DNA of 64,000 nt from Nymphaea colorata (GCF_008831285.2 NC_045139.1:7658204-7722203), one strand, 5' to 3'; shown: positions 10,439 to 23,187, counted from the first letter of the stretch. Notes: generated by a model from the sequence alone, not told the origin. Program-made: numbers and translations.

Positions 10439-11846
10439 CTTTTATTCCCATTTAAATACTATCGTTTTTTTTTTTCCTCCTCCAAGAGACTTTCTACTTA
10501 GATAAAGTTTATCGGTCATGACCTTTAAGCAGTCGGTACTAAAGCAGACATGAGCAAAATCTTCACCTTAAAATCAAGCTTCTTCTTTTTATGTCATTTG
10601 GTGTGAAACGAAACCCGCTTCAAACAAGAACTGACTTTGTCTCTGTTCGTGAGGAACTAAATAGTTTCCATCAAAATAGATTACAAGTTAATGGAGAACA
10701 AGATTGTCTTTCATAGTTTCCCGCGATCAAATGCCCCCTTGAGTTACTGTTAGTTAATATGTAATTTCCGAGGGATATCTTAGGATCATCTTCCTTTAAC
10801 ATAATTTGGCCAAGCTCCGGTTAATCTTAGCTTGTCGATACCCCAAAAAGAAAAAAAAAATAATTTGGAATTAAAGAAATTATGTGAAATTAAGATGTAC
10901 AACTCTTTTGAGTATGCAATCTAAACCCGATCAGAATTCGGTAATTTGGATTTATTGAAACCCCAATGTGTAAAAAAAAAAAACAAAATAAAACATAAAT
11001 AAAATAAAACTGGAGCCCGTAACAGTTGTATTTGCTTCATTATTGTTTGATAACATAGTAGACACTTCATGAGTATTTCAGATTGAGGAATGCTCATGAA
11101 CACTAGAACTATTGTCTTATGAACTTATTTGAATTTTTAAAATAAATTCTTGAGATACTCACAAACTTATTTTAAAAAAAACGGCGTCTTTTGTGACAGA
11201 CTTCATTCAGCCAATGAGGCTCAGCGGCTTAGGCTTCTTCTCATTACCATGGTATCGAGAGATGTCCTAGGATAATGGAAGTCGCTAAAAACTTCAAGTG
11301 TACAACTTCCACAAATGTAGCCAACAACCAGATCTTGATCTTTAAGCAAAAGGATCAACAATAATGAATGTGCGTCCAAATACAAGTTAATTTTCATGAG
11401 GTGTCCATTGGGCAACAGTGATGTCTGTCTGGAGTGGTTTTCCGGTTTTCGCCATTTTTTTGGTGAGAGGAAGAGAACTTCACCACCGGAGTGAGAGGTT
11501 GAAGCCCCCTTACTTTCCCATCCTGGTCCGAGGTCTAGGGCTACGTTGGGATTTGGGAGCTTACCGTTACTCCATTCAACCAGAGAGTAGTGTCTCCCAC
11601 CTTTTGTATGGGCTTGTCGCATTACCATAATGCACTTAATTGTGGGATTATGTGTATCTTATGTAAAGACACATCACAAGGGCCAATTATTAAATATGGT
11701 TATGTGTTTGGGCCCCAAAAAAGCCCAAATACAGTCCAAAATAAAACAACTACTTAGGAAAAGTCCCAGCCATGAAGACTAAATGAGAATTTATGTGTTT
11801 GAACCCGAATACACCACCACCTCTGGCCAATCACCAATAGTAAGTC
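10439..11846. other. Intergenic DNA, no gene recognised
   Basis: AT-rich DNA with homopolymer runs. A GC-richer island at about 11220-11640 has an open minus-strand frame of 135 codons with no recognisable domain. It also contains a TGGTATCGAGAG string at 11251 that resembles a retrotransposon primer-binding site, so it may be a scrap of an LTR element. I do not call it a gene. Confidence 0.4.
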
Positions 11847-12133
11847 TAGGGATGTCAATAGATCGGATTTGAATTGGAAGTTCACATATACACAGATTCT
11901 AATACAAATAAAGTTCTACACTATATCTCAATCCAATTTTTAAATTCACAAAAAGAAACCGATCCAAAATCTAAATCCGACTTTTCGATATACAATAGAA
12001 TCTGCAGGAACCAACTTTGGAAATGTCATCGATATTGGATATAGAATCATATATTTGAAACTGAATCCGAATTCAAATCCAAACCTGATTATATCTCCTT
12101 GATTATACAAGCATCCAATCCAATTTCTTAATC

Positions 12134-12228
<95 letters not shown>

Positions 12229-12306
12229 CATACGCGTTTTTTTTTTTTTTTTTTTGAAGTAGTTTGCTTTGATATCAGAACCTAATCCTATCCATTGACA
12301 TCCCTA
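11847..12306. mobile_element. MITE-like inverted-repeat element, copy 1 of family GGGATGTCAAT
   Basis: The segment starts TAGGGATGTCAATAGATCGG and ends with the inverse complement ...ATCCATTGACATCCCTA, giving inverted ends of about 20 bp. The interior is noncoding and rich in GGATT/AATCC words such as GAATCCGAATTC. It has been lengthened by a (TA)n tract of about 90 bp and a T run. The flanks AGTAAGTC and CCCAAGTC share their last five bases, so a target-site duplication is possible but not clean. Confidence 0.65.
12136..12226. repeat. (TA)n microsatellite, about 90 bp
   Basis: Uninterrupted alternating TA, followed after a short gap by a run of T. It sits inside inverted-repeat element copy 1. 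Confidence 0.95.
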
Positions 12307-13266
12307 CCCAAGTCCTGCCACATTGTTAAAAGACTCACCAGCACTTTTTCTCCATGAGCTCTGCAGAGAACGGGACCTACCATGTGCAACACTGTCCCTT
12401 GTTTCTCTCAAGAAAGAGGATCTCCACTCTTTGCTTTTCTTTCAATGCCTGTATATGGATAAAAAATCCAAGGCTGTGGACCACACCCTACATGCGTACA
12501 TGCCTAGACAACATGTACTTTTCTTGACCTTGCTTGCCAATGCTCATGACAGCAACTTTGAGATAACAATAAAGTCATGGAGGATCACTCCCAACACAGC
12601 ACATGGCCTGAGATTATCACGGCCCCAAGTTCCTCATTATTTGAGAGCTAAAGATGCTTAGAATATTGCTGCATTTGGTGGGGGAAAGGATGAAAGGTAG
12701 GGGGAGATGTGTACTCTGTCCCCTCCTCTCCACATGCATTGCCTCCCATGGGGACGCTGATCAGATGGGCAGACTGTGTCCAAATCAGGTTTACATATAT
12801 TTTTGGTTCTCCCCAAGTGATTAAAACTGTACACAACCACATATCAAACAGGTGGTGGGCACTGGAGCTTACAGTCCGCTTATGAGGCTTTATATTCTTC
12901 GTTTTTCTGCATATTAGGTGTGATTCAGAAGGTACCTTGCTCTTTGCTAATGTTGGTAGGCATAATGATCAAACTTCAAGGACATACACAAGGAATCTTT
13001 GTCTCTGCAAAATTTTTTCCTTCCAAGTTATTTCAGGAAGGGCACTTTTTATGTGTACTTAACTGATTGTGGCATACTTCTATCATTCATTATTTGTTCC
13101 TGGACATGCCAAGTACTGATTGTATAACCTTTGAAAAAAATAGTTCAAGGCTTCGGATCTCGCCAGTTTTGCATGTCAGTGCTGTACTTGCAATAACAAT
13201 GAAAACTGTTTGGAAATATGTTATGTTAATCAATATGTTTTGTCCATCTTTCATATACCTTGGCAA

Positions 13267-13268
<2 letters not shown>

Positions 13269-13300
<32 letters not shown>
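13269..13300. repeat. (TC)n microsatellite
   Basis: About 16 TC units. The reverse-strand frame across it encodes an artefactual Arg-Glu repeat. Confidence 0.9.
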
Positions 13301-13302
<2 letters not shown>

Positions 13303-13484
13303 TTCTGGGCTTGTGTGGGCACCTGCCCACAGAAAGAAAATGGCCGGAATGGACGAGTTCCATGTGACTAATTTGTAAACTAAAATTGTTGATCAGAGTT
13401 TTGTTGGGCATAGTGGTAGATACATATTTGAGCCGGATTTGTTTTGAATCTGGTACCTGGTCCGCGCCCACCTTAAAGTTTGCA

Positions 13485-13650
13485 CCCCATCCAACAGGGG
13501 TGCAGGCAGGGTGGGCTACATGTGGGCAATTGCCCGCATGGACCTCAAAAAACTTTTTATTTTTTATGTTGATATTTCTGAACAATTTTTCTCATTTACA
13601 TATTGATTTTCCTCAAAGATTTAAAATTTTATATACTTAATGCCGCTTAG
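13485..13650 (+). repeat. Dispersed repeat with GTGGGCAATTGCCC palindrome, copy 1
   Basis: Contains GGGCTACATGTGGGCAATTG, then CCCGC (near-palindrome at 13522-13537), followed by an A/T-rich tail with TTTACATATTGAT. The same order of motifs recurs at 18130-18270, so both belong to one dispersed family. Confidence 0.55.
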
Positions 13651-14107
13651 CTATTGTCTTCCCCACATTTTGTGTCCCCACTTTGCTAACATAACGTGAT
13701 TGCAAACATGACTAGGCTTGATTTGACATCACATCGAACGCCTTGGTGAAGATCCTGTCAATCTGAATCCATATAAGCTTGCGCAGACAGGACCATGCGA
13801 TCAGATCTTTGAGAAAATCAAGGGCCCAAAGTTTTGGCTCAACTCGTAGGAATTGGTCCGTGACGGGCCTAGTCCACATCGAGCCTTCCTGGGTCCGACT
13901 CTCTCTTATGCAGACAAAATTTGAATCCTTGGTGGGGAAAGAAGTCTAAATCAGGTGGGTAAATTCATCTAATAGATCATGAAAAGATAAGTTATATTTT
14001 AAAAAAATGAGATCATGAAAGCGAGATCATTCTACTATTTAGAGGCCAATTAATTAGTATTATGACACCAATCAATCCAAAGGTAACATAGAGATGATCA
14101 TTCGTTT

Positions 14108-14521
14108 CAGGGATGTCAATAGATCAGATTCGGATTAGATATCTAATCAAACTGCTTCAAATAGTTGCATATGAAAAATAAACAAATATAAACAGATGTA
14201 GAAAATGACATTGATTATATTTGGATTCTGTTTTCAAATAAATATACGGCCGGGCTTAGATTTAATTTTAGATAAATATCCTATATACAATACCCATACC
14301 TCTTGAAAGTCAACCGGGTGGTAAAATATCATAATGCAGCTTGGATTCTGTTGTGATTTAAGAATCAAATCCAGATGTGAGCTTAAAAATCGGACGTAGA
14401 ATTGGATTCAGATTGTGAATTTAATATTCGGATTCACATATATTTGAATTTAAAATTTAAATATTCAAAATAGTTGATAAGTCACTATATCTGATTCGAA
14501 TCAGATCCATTGACATTCCTA
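14108..14521. mobile_element. MITE-like inverted-repeat element, copy 2 of family GGGATGTCAAT
   Basis: Begins CAGGGATGTCAATAGATCAG and ends ...GATCCATTGACATTCCTA, so the ends are inverted repeats. The 414-bp noncoding interior is full of GGATTC/GAATCC words like the other copies. The flanks ATTCGTTT and TCTAGTTT share GTTT. Confidence 0.65.
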
Positions 14522-17500
14522 TCTAGTTTACTAGAGAGGTGGCAATTTTCTTCTAACGAAAGCACACTGCCCAGACAAACCGAAAATATGTTTCGGATCT
14601 TCATACGTATTTGGATTCACATCCTCGACCCACGGCCGGGTCTCTTGGCTCGATGACGTCACATGTGCATAAGCAATTGGGACAACTTGTGCCCAGACAA
14701 GTGGTCGCCCTATACAAAGCCCCAGAAACATGAGGACAATCTGTCTTTTTCGTGGGGACACTGTCTCTCTGATCATTCCTCCATTGCAGATAAAGCCAGT
14801 AGCAGAGTGGACCATACCTCTTTTGGTGGTTGCTTAGAAGAACACGATGGATCCACGGCCGTTTATTCGTCTTCATGGCTCTGAAATGCACGGGAAAAAT
14901 AAGCATCGCCCATGTCTCAGCCATGTTCTGAGTTTGCGTCTTCATCTTCCAACATTGCATCTTCTTTTCTGTTGCTAATGTTGCGGATAATTTAAAAAAT
15001 TATGGGGACCAACGTAACAATGAGAATAAAAAAAATAAAAAAGTCATATAAGGTTTTAATTCTTCGTTACTTGTTCTAGAAATGAAAAGAAAGTGTATGG
15101 CTTGCTGATCTCAAAGCCATAAATGGTGCGGAGGGATGTGAAATCTTGTGGATATCTTTGTTTTTAAAGAATATGATAATGTGTTCCGGTCTGCAATGTG
15201 CGTAATGAAGAAGCATCTTTATGGCATGTCACACTTTTTTCCTTTTGGCGAACCGTTTATTTCAAAATATAAAAAAATCTAGCGGCACGTAAGTGTAATA
15301 AATTAATGCTTTACCTACTTCTTACGTCTTCTTTTTTAAGTTATACCGTTAGAAGATTTCCATTTTCGGACCTAATTTTGCCAATAATTTCGAAAAGGAA
15401 GCTGTCCGATGTGATAATGATAATAGGCTCTAGAGTACTATATATTCATTTAAATTACGAAACAAAGCCTAAATAGAACTTTCTATAGTTTGAACTATTA
15501 TAAAAAGTTAGAGGCAGACTTTTTTCAATGCTAGCCCTGGATTACTTTTTTGTTTTAAACTTTAGCAAATATGTTTTGTGTTTCAGTTGACAAAATTTAT
15601 ACAGCGTTAGAAAAGGTCGGACTATAATAAAAAAGTAGAACCATAATTTCAAAATTTGAACACATTTAAATACAATTTTTCAAGTTTTTTATATATATTA
15701 AACTATTAAATTTTTATTTTCTTTTAAATATAAAAAAGAACCAAGGCTGTGTGTGGGCAATTGCCCACTCATTCTGAACAGTGGATAAGTTGAGGCAGAA
15801 AATGAACGGCGGCGATGAGAGGAAGGAAAAGAGAAAAAGTGGGGAGCAAGCCCACATGGGGACACTGACGTCATCCAAGAATGAGCGTGATCATGTAGTC
15901 CCAATCAGTGCCGTTGTTTACGTGGAGTGGGACCCACCTCGACGATATCGGAAGCGTAAATCAAACGTCTCACGTGCCATGTGCCCTGAACCTCCCTAAG
16001 CCCAAGGCTGTTTTCTCGAGTACAAGAATTTTGCATTTTTTTTGTCTTTTATATATATATATATATATGTTCATACATATTTTGATATATTGAAGCCTAA
16101 AATTCTAGGATGAAATTAACGTCAATGCTCTAAAAACCTTAGTGATAAGTTAATAAGTAAAAGAATATAACAATTTAAATTAATTCAGGATATGCTTATT
16201 TAAGTAAACACATAATTGCAAATACGGCTTACACTTATTCGTAAACGCAGAAGGAGTGATTAAGTTTCTCTTATGTATTTTTGAGTCGCAAGAAATGAAT
16301 TCTACTTTTTTCTGAAGAATGATTGGACACCGGATCTATGCCGACAAATATGGAACAAGAAACGGTTCACGGGCCTACAATGGATAGCTTAACATTTAAA
16401 TGAAAGAGAGAAGAAAGGCACAAAAAAAAAAAAAAAGATTTTTCAAAGCTTTCAGTCATTCATTTGAATATTTTCATATTGGTACCTCTATCATTGGCTA
16501 GTCTTAAAAGAGCCCTTGGAAATACTGCCAACCTAAAATTCAAAAGAGAAGGTGTTTTTTGGTCGCTTGCTTTTACAAAGTAAAGGCCAATTTGTGACAG
16601 CTAAATTTAACTATTAATTTTTCTCAAGTGGTGTTTTTTTTTAGGCAGACATATTTGTGATATATTATTTTTTTAATAATATTGTCCCTAAAGTTTTAAT
16701 TTCGTTTTTTTGATTCTTTTCTCTTAGTTATCAGGTGGTTTTGGAAACCCAGCCCCATTCCTTTCCCATCCTTTTAGACTAAACTTGAAGATTCCTTTTT
16801 GCAAATAAGAGAAAGTTTTGTGAGCTAAAATAATTCTGCCGATTTCCGTGTTAGGGAAACGGCGTCCCCACGGTTTTGCATTTAGATAATCTTACGAATT
16901 TGTTTTCCGATGCATCTCGCTTTTGCCCTCGTAGGAAAGGGCATTTCATTTAAACATTAGGGGTATTTTGGTCATTTTATGTTGTGTTTTTTTATGTTTT
17001 CTGAAAGGGATCTTCATATTATCTTTTATGGTCAACTTATCATTCAAGAGTGAGGTTCGGTCTTCTTGTTAAGTGGTAAGATAAAATACTCTTTCTGCTC
17101 ATCCTCTTGACTATGATCATGTGTTTTTCCTCCTTGATTTCATCCTTGTCAATGTTAAGTGAATGCGCTTGATGTTTGTCCAGCTACCAAAATCCAAATC
17201 CAAATCCATTTGCACCCCTAAGTCGTGGTTTTGAAGGATTATTGGATCCAGAATGGATATGGAGCCTAGGCTTCTTGAGATTTATGAACCCCCAACATCT
17301 AGAGAAAGTAGCCCACTGCATTTCTTTTCAACATTTTCCCTATCATATTCTGCTTAACCGCCCTTTTACCTATATAATAATTCCTAAGTTGTTGACTATT
17401 CAAATCTCACATTATTTATTTATCTTTCTCATTAAATGTTATAGATGAGTGGCCATTTCTCTTGTTCCTGGGGTCATAAGCTGCGTTGGAGCGCTTGGTG

Positions 17501-18129
17501 GGCAGCACGTTATTTTCAAGCTACACGAAAAGCTCTCACCTAGAGAAGTAGCACACACCAGAATAGTAGGTGCGCCATCTTTCTCATTAAATGTTCAACA
17601 ATTAATATTTACCAAGAAAAATAATGGAAAAATTATTTGAGTTAGATCGACGTCTGCAACTTGAAAATGCTACATGTTGTAGAAAATTTGATGTGTAAAT
17701 TAACTTTTTAAAGTTTCAGAATCACCAGTCTTGAATTTGTTAGTTCATTCAAAAGAAATAATTTGTCACTATTTGAAGTTTAAACATCCAAATTTATTTG
17801 CATTGTTGTCAGATTCAAAAAAAAAAAAAACAAGAAAAAAGGAAACGAATCGCATATAAAGCATCCAAGGGAACTTTTGATGTCATGCCGTTAACATGAG
17901 AGTTTCAGTAGTTTTAGTGAGCGAAATTTGTTTAAGTTTCACTTTTACCCTTACAGGAAGGAGTCTAGTATTTAACTAATAAGGGCATTTTTGTCATTCA
18001 GACCATAATACATGGTCCCTTCTTAAGGGTCACAACATAGAATTTGTTCTCCAAAGCATGGCATCTTATCACCCTTCCACTAACTTTTTTTTTTTTTGAC
18101 TCTTTTTTCTCGTCACGACTTCACCTTGA
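14522..18129. other. Intergenic DNA, no gene recognised
   Basis: Two GC-richer islands, about 14540-14960 and 15740-16010, stand out from AT-rich surroundings. Each carries a perfect TGACGTCA palindrome (14654-14661 and 15866-15873). Open frames in them (up to 119 codons) show no known domain. The rest is AT-rich with homopolymer runs and short (TA)n tracts, for example at 16050-16067. Confidence 0.4.
15753..15768. repeat. Perfect 16-bp palindrome GTGGGCAATTGCCCAC
   Basis: The sequence equals its own reverse complement. The same 16 bases occur at 18160-18175, and a one-base variant at 13522-13537, each beside an A/T-rich tail. Confidence 0.85.
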
Positions 18130-18270
18130 GATCAGCAGCAGAGCTACATATAGGCTGGAGTGGGCAATTGCCCACACCAACAACAATTGTTTTTTAAAAA
18201 TTATTTATATAAATGTGTTACAAGTATTTACATATTGATATATGTTGTACTCATAAGAAATGAAAATTTC
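18130..18270 (+). repeat. Dispersed repeat with GTGGGCAATTGCCCAC palindrome, copy 3
   Basis: AGCAGAGCTACATATAGGCT leads into the perfect palindrome at 18160-18175. An A/T-rich tail with TTTACATATTGAT follows, matching the order seen at 13485-13650. Confidence 0.6.
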
Positions 18271-18932
18271 TGCAACAGTGTCTTTTAGCTTAAAATTTTT
18301 AGCTCTGAGATTTGTAGATTATGAGGGAAAGGAAATGGTTGCTAGAGAGAGAAAGAGACATTAAAAAGATGCATGATGTATTTTGCTGCCAACCGGTAGT
18401 GAGTTGGAAACGCATAAGCTTGTAGCCTCTTTAAATGTATTTCCAACACAGAAAGTCGTGGATGCGTATTTTTGAAATATTATTATTGACTGATATTCTG
18501 CTTCCAAATTTGACAAGAAGAGGCGACGACCGAGAAAAAAGGGAGATGAGAAGCGAGAGGTTTGGCCGTCGTAATTCACGGAAGTGAAACGACGGAAATC
18601 AAGCCGGTGCCCCTGCCTTTGCCCGTCTTCTCATTTCGTTCGCTCCCTTTTCAAACCTCCCATCATTACTGACGACCGAGCGATTTACCAGCGATATTAC
18701 TGCAATTGCACCTCCTGTTCTTACTGTATTGAGTAAAGCTGTCCCCATTTCAGAAAATTTCAAGCGGAGTAGATGCTTCAAACAACATGAAAAGGGTAGC
18801 AAGGATCTTACGCTCATGTGCCCGCTGCACATAAGAAAGCGTGTTATGGTGCCTTCTTTTATGACATGTGCCCTTGCTAAAAAGGCCAAGGGCTGCATGG
18901 TACAAGAAGAAGCACCTTAACTTGTTTCTTTT
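18271..18932. other. Intergenic DNA, no gene recognised
   Basis: Overlapping open frames of up to 99 codons on both strands at 18599-18962 lack recognisable domains and contradict each other. No splice-supported gene was found. Confidence 0.35.
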
Positions 18933-19098
18933 GGGGTTGTTTGACAATAGAAACAACAACATACAATTTTATAGTTTCGTGTATTCATTATTAAGTTAAA
19001 TTTATTGAACATTATGTTATAGCATTTTATGAGTTTACGCAACATTTAGGTCAAGATACATGAAACAATATATTACTGTTCATATTACCAAACAACCC
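18933..19098. mobile_element. Small MITE-like element with GGGTTGTTTG ends
   Basis: Starts GGGGTTGTTTGACAATAGAA and ends ...TTACCAAACAACCC, an inverted repeat of about 16 bp with mismatches around a noncoding 165-bp body. The left end shares GTTTGRYAATAGRAACAAC with the element at 57906-58037, so the two look related. Confidence 0.5.
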
Positions 19099-19395
19099 AC
19101 ATCGATACAGATAGTCTCGATCTTCTAAGTTGCCCATCACTATGAAAAAGTGCATGAAAGCTACTAATGTTGAAAAATGTTAGATCCACAACAAATGAAT
19201 CAATGTTAAGCGCCGCAATTTGCAAATATAAACTATTGGCAAGTGGGGACTGCCAGGTCAAGATTGAGTGTTATACTGCTAACTGACATTTGGTAAGTCT
19301 TTTCTCGAAATTCGTGAATGTTTAGATCGGTACTTGAATTTCACAAAGAGTTGATGTGGGCTTCGGGAAATTTTTACGCTTAAGGAATATAACAT

Positions 19396-19525
19396 CCACA
19401 TTTAGCGGCACAAAGCCTCCACATGGGGATGATCTAGGCCACAAATCACGACCAAAAGTGGGCCCTCACCTTGTTTCGCTTTAGTCACGTTGAACGCAGC
19501 CCCACCTTCCCCCTTCTCTTTAAAT
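19396..19525 (+). promoter_or_regulatory. Upstream region of pectate lyase A with blocks shared with gene B
   Basis: Three blocks recur, in the same order, before gene B: CCACATTTAGCGGCA (19396-19410), CCACAAATCACGACCAAA (19439-19456) closely followed by TGGGCCC (19460-19466), and the TATA-like CTTTAAAT (19518-19525, about 60 bp before the start codon). From the first block to the TATA-like box is 122 bp here and 123 bp in gene B. The first blocks are probable regulatory elements kept since the duplication; their binding factors are unknown. Confidence 0.65.
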
Positions 19526-19585
19526 TGCCTCTGCAACTTACAAACTCCAGCAACGACCTCTCCCTCTTGCTCTTGCTCTCTCTCA

Positions 19586-21959
19586 ATGGCGAACCCTTCC
19601 TTCTTTCTCTTCTTCTTCTTCCTCCTTGTGGTGACGTCTTCCGCTAGAGCTCCACCGCAAGACCCGGAGCTAATTGTCAAAGAACTGGAGAGGTAAGCCT
19701 TGATATCTCACTGCTGGACTTGCAATTTCTTTTTTGTATGTAAATGTGTTGCTTCCAGGCATTATTGGCGGCTGCACTGATCTGATCGCTTCTGCAATTG
19801 CATCCTGCTGTAGTGAGGGTAATGTTGATTTTAGGGAGATTTGTTTAGGCCAATGCCGCCTCTGAAAGATCGAGTTTCCTAAACATGGCGGCGGCACCAC
19901 CTTACCATGCTCCCCTCCGCCGTGAGGTAGCAAGAAATTGAGGTCTAGGATTTGGGAATTGGTCGAGGAGATGAGAAGAATGATGCTATCAATCAGGAGA
20001 TACAATTTGCTCGTATCTCCAAAGAAGAAAGAGCTATCAGTTAGCAGTATTGGAGTCAAAAATAAACCTGAGGGCATATGCTCTTTTCTAATGTCACTAT
20101 GAAAATGACTTTTCTACCCTTATTTTCATGGGCTCTACCCCCGCTATCAACGGGGGATTTGGCTCTCACTTTGTGGGATACTTCTCCGGTTCACTTATTT
20201 AAAAAGAAATGATGTTAATGTTTGGCAACAGGAACATATCAGATTCATAGTAAAGATGTTATATGAATTTGCTCTACTTCTATTTTTTAAGACAAGTTCA
20301 TGCAGATCAATCGCTCATGTAATGTACATTTTGAACCTTTTGTAGGGAGATCAATGGATCTAGGAGGGAGCTGGGATACCTCTCCTGCGGCACCGGAAAC
20401 CCGATCGACGACTGCTGGAGGTGCGACCCCAATTGGGAGGCCAATCGGCAGCGGCTCGCCGACTGCGCCTACGGGTTCGGCAAGAATGCACTTGGAGGAA
20501 AGAATGGCAAGACCTATGTTGTTACAGACAGTGGGGACGACGACCCGGTGAACCCAAAGCCCGGCACCCTTAGGTACGCGGTGATCCAGAACGAGCCACT
20601 GTGGATCATCTTTGCCCGGGACATGGTCATACAGCTCAAGGAGGAGCTCATCATGAACTCATACAAGACCATAGATGGCCGCGGTGCAAGCGTCCACATA
20701 GCCAATGGACCATGCATCACCATCCAGTATGTCACCAACATCATCATACATGGGGTTCACATACATGACTGCAAGCAAGGGGGGAACACCTACGTTCGGG
20801 ACTCGCCGGAGCACTACGGGTACAGGACCATATCGGACGGCGACGGCGTCTCCATATTCGGGTCAAGCCACATCTGGGTCGACCATTGCTCCCTCTCCAA
20901 CTGCCATGATGGGCTCATTGATGCCATCCATGGCTCCACTGCCATCACCATCTCCAACAACTACATGACCCATCATGATAAAGTCATGCTTTTGGGTCAC
21001 AGTGACAGTTATACACAGGATAAAGATATGCAGGTTACCATCGCCTTTAATCACTTTGGTGAAGGCCTCGTTCAAAGGATGCCTAGGTACCCTCAAAAGC
21101 CATTAATATTGCACCTTTTCATATATATATATATATACTAACTTTTTATTTTTACAATAATGACATTTGAAAGATCGTTATATTTTCAAAATATGGTCGA
21201 TATTGGTTAAATTACTGATGTTTGGTAACTATGTTGTGCGTGATTCAGGTGCAGACATGGATATTTTCATGTTGTGAACAACGACTACACTCACTGGGAG
21301 ATGTATGCTATTGGTGGAAGTGCAGCCCCCACCATTAATAGCCAAGGAAACAGATTTCTTGCACCTGATAACACGTTTAGCAAAGAGGTTAGCTCATTTT
21401 TAATGAAATGATGTGTGTAGAGTGCACGCACACATGCACATACATATACACAGTCTCTCTTTATGATGGTACATATTTTTCATGCATGTCAAACTAGCAT
21501 TAAATTCTTACTGTGACACATACGTAAATATTATTTATTTCCTGAAAAAATGAGCGTATACCCTAAGATATCAGTCATATTGAGAGGTGATCAGATTCAC
21601 ACTTGATACAAGTGGGCAATTCCTGTGGGCATTTATGGTTGTCGGTGGAGCCGCCCTCCTACTTGAATTATTGGTGTTGGCTTTTTCTTCTGCAACTAGG
21701 ACGAGCACTTAATTCGAGACTAATTTGTCGATGGCAGGTGACGAAGCGAGAGGATGCACCGGAGAGTCAATGGAGCCATTGGAACTGGAGGTCGGAGGGC
21801 GACCTGATGCTCAACGGAGCCTTCTTCACTCCGTCCGGCGGCGGCGCGTCGTCCAGCTACGCCAAGGCTTACAGTCTCAGCGCGAGGCCGTCGTCGCTAG
21901 TCGGCACTATCACGACGTACGCCGGAGCTCTGAACTGCCGGAAAGGAAGCCGGTGCTAG
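19586..21959 (+). CDS. Pectate lyase (polysaccharide lyase family 1), gene A
   Basis: Secreted enzyme that cleaves de-esterified pectin (polygalacturonate) in the cell wall by calcium-dependent beta-elimination. Four exons with GT/AG junctions: 19586-19692, 20346-21086, 21249-21387 and 21738-21959, giving 402 residues, normal for plant family members. Residues 1-21 form a hydrophobic signal peptide. The plant-type conserved start [20 protein letters not shown] lies at 41-60. Putative calcium ligands are D200 and D202 (SDGDG) and D224 and D228 (DGLIDA), alongside IWVDH at 213-217. K248 and catalytic R280 and R285 (RMPRCR) keep the spacing seen in bacterial PelC (Ca ligands 4 apart, Arg pair 5 apart). 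All catalytic residues are present, so it should be active. The start codon follows a TATA-like box by about 60 bp and is the first ATG giving the signal peptide. Exons are GC-rich relative to introns. It is a tandem paralogue of gene B. Confidence 0.95.
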
Positions 21960-22772
21960 GCATGGCGACCGAGAGATCAAATTAAGAAGCGCTACAACAA
22001 TTAGATGCCATACATAAGGAGTACAAAGATTATATAACTATACGTATAAATAGCTATCCTGCTCTTTTCCTTTATTGAGTGGCTTTGGGGAGATTTGCGC
22101 TTTTTAAGATTTACTGTCTGTAATTCCAACCTCGTCCTGCTGCCCTTCAACCATTACTGAACAGATTTGGTGGTAGTGGTGGTGAATCTGGTGAAGACTA
22201 ATGGGAAGAAAAGGCACAATGGGGACGAAGAGTTGATGTTGACTGTCTCAAGAGTGGTAGTGGTGCTAACTACCAACGGTGGAAGTTTCTGCACCGTATT
22301 GTACTCTTGAAAGCTCTGATATAATCTATATATTTATTATTCTTCGAATCTGCTGTCAGTCGATTTGGACGCCTCTCTTCCTCTGATCACTGTCTCTTCC
22401 ATAATAATAATATATGTCTGCACACAGACGTACATGGACACGCATCGACGTTTCTACAATCACAAAAATAAAGGCATCAATGGACGGCTGTTGGTTAATT
22501 ATTAAGGAATAGAAGACGGTTGGTAGAAAGAAGTGAGCCTCTATTCTTATGTAGATCTCTAGCTGCACATAGTCTACGAAATTAACAATTGCCATTTTGA
22601 TCAGTCGCAGAATTCGATGCAATCTGTAGAAAAGCCATGGCGATTCTTCTTCTCTATCGTATGTCTATTGGAGTACTCCAACTCAATCGTATGATATAGA
22701 AAGTTGATCTAGACCTGTTCCATATCTACATTGATCCACTGGAAATAACTATATATTCAACCATATTGAAAC
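21960..22772. other. 3' flank of pectate lyase A and intergenic DNA
   Basis: The first few hundred bases probably hold the 3' untranslated region (AT-rich, with AATAATA-like strings near 22330 and 22400). No further gene was recognised. Confidence 0.35.
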
Positions 22773-23187
22773 CAGAGATGACAATATATTCGATTTAAAT
22801 CGGACATTCGACTGAACAGTTCTAAAAGAATTGGGTATGCAAAAAAAACATATTTGACTAAGAAATCAGACAGCTGATCAAATTTGGATTTATATATCCT
22901 TAAACATCGACTGGATTCAGATCAGATTTCGTTTTAAATAAATGTCATATCTCCAGTACTCTTACATTTTGAAAGTGGGCTGGATTCGATCCAAAATTTG
23001 GATTTGGCTATGAATATAAAAAATAGTTTTTGATTAGATTTCGATTGTGAACTTGGAATCTGGATTTGAATATGACTTTTCTTCATTTGTATTAGAGTTT
23101 AAATTTGAATATGAGTATATGAATGTTCGAAAAAATAGATACAGTTAAGAGTATATCCAATTCGAATATGATCCATTTGCATCCCCA
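22773..23187. mobile_element. MITE-like inverted-repeat element, copy 3 of family GGGATGTCAAT (diverged)
   Basis: Starts CAGAGATGACAATATATTCG and ends ...GATCCATTTGCATCCCCA. The interior repeats GGATTCGAT, TGGATTTG and TCGAATATG words as in the other copies. The ends are more decayed than in copies 1, 2 and 4. Confidence 0.55.

Larger units (their letters stand above)
12307..14107. other. Intergenic DNA, no gene recognised
   Basis: It has a 112-codon open plus-strand frame at 12323-12661 without recognisable domain, a (TC)n tract and one copy of a palindrome-bearing repeat (both listed separately). No splice-supported gene model was found. Confidence 0.4.

Noticed and set aside
11221-11640. 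135-codon minus-strand frame with a PBS-like TGGTATCGAGAG nearby
   Set aside because: The primer-binding-site resemblance is on the plus strand and imperfect, no gag or pol is beside it, and the LTR ends cannot be seen.
12323-12661. 112-codon plus-strand frame beside MITE-like copy 1
   Set aside because: No recognisable domain, and competing frames exist on the other strand.
13268-13585. 105-codon minus-strand frame ending in Arg-Glu repeats
   Set aside because: The repeat is a translated (TC)n tract; the rest shows no domain.
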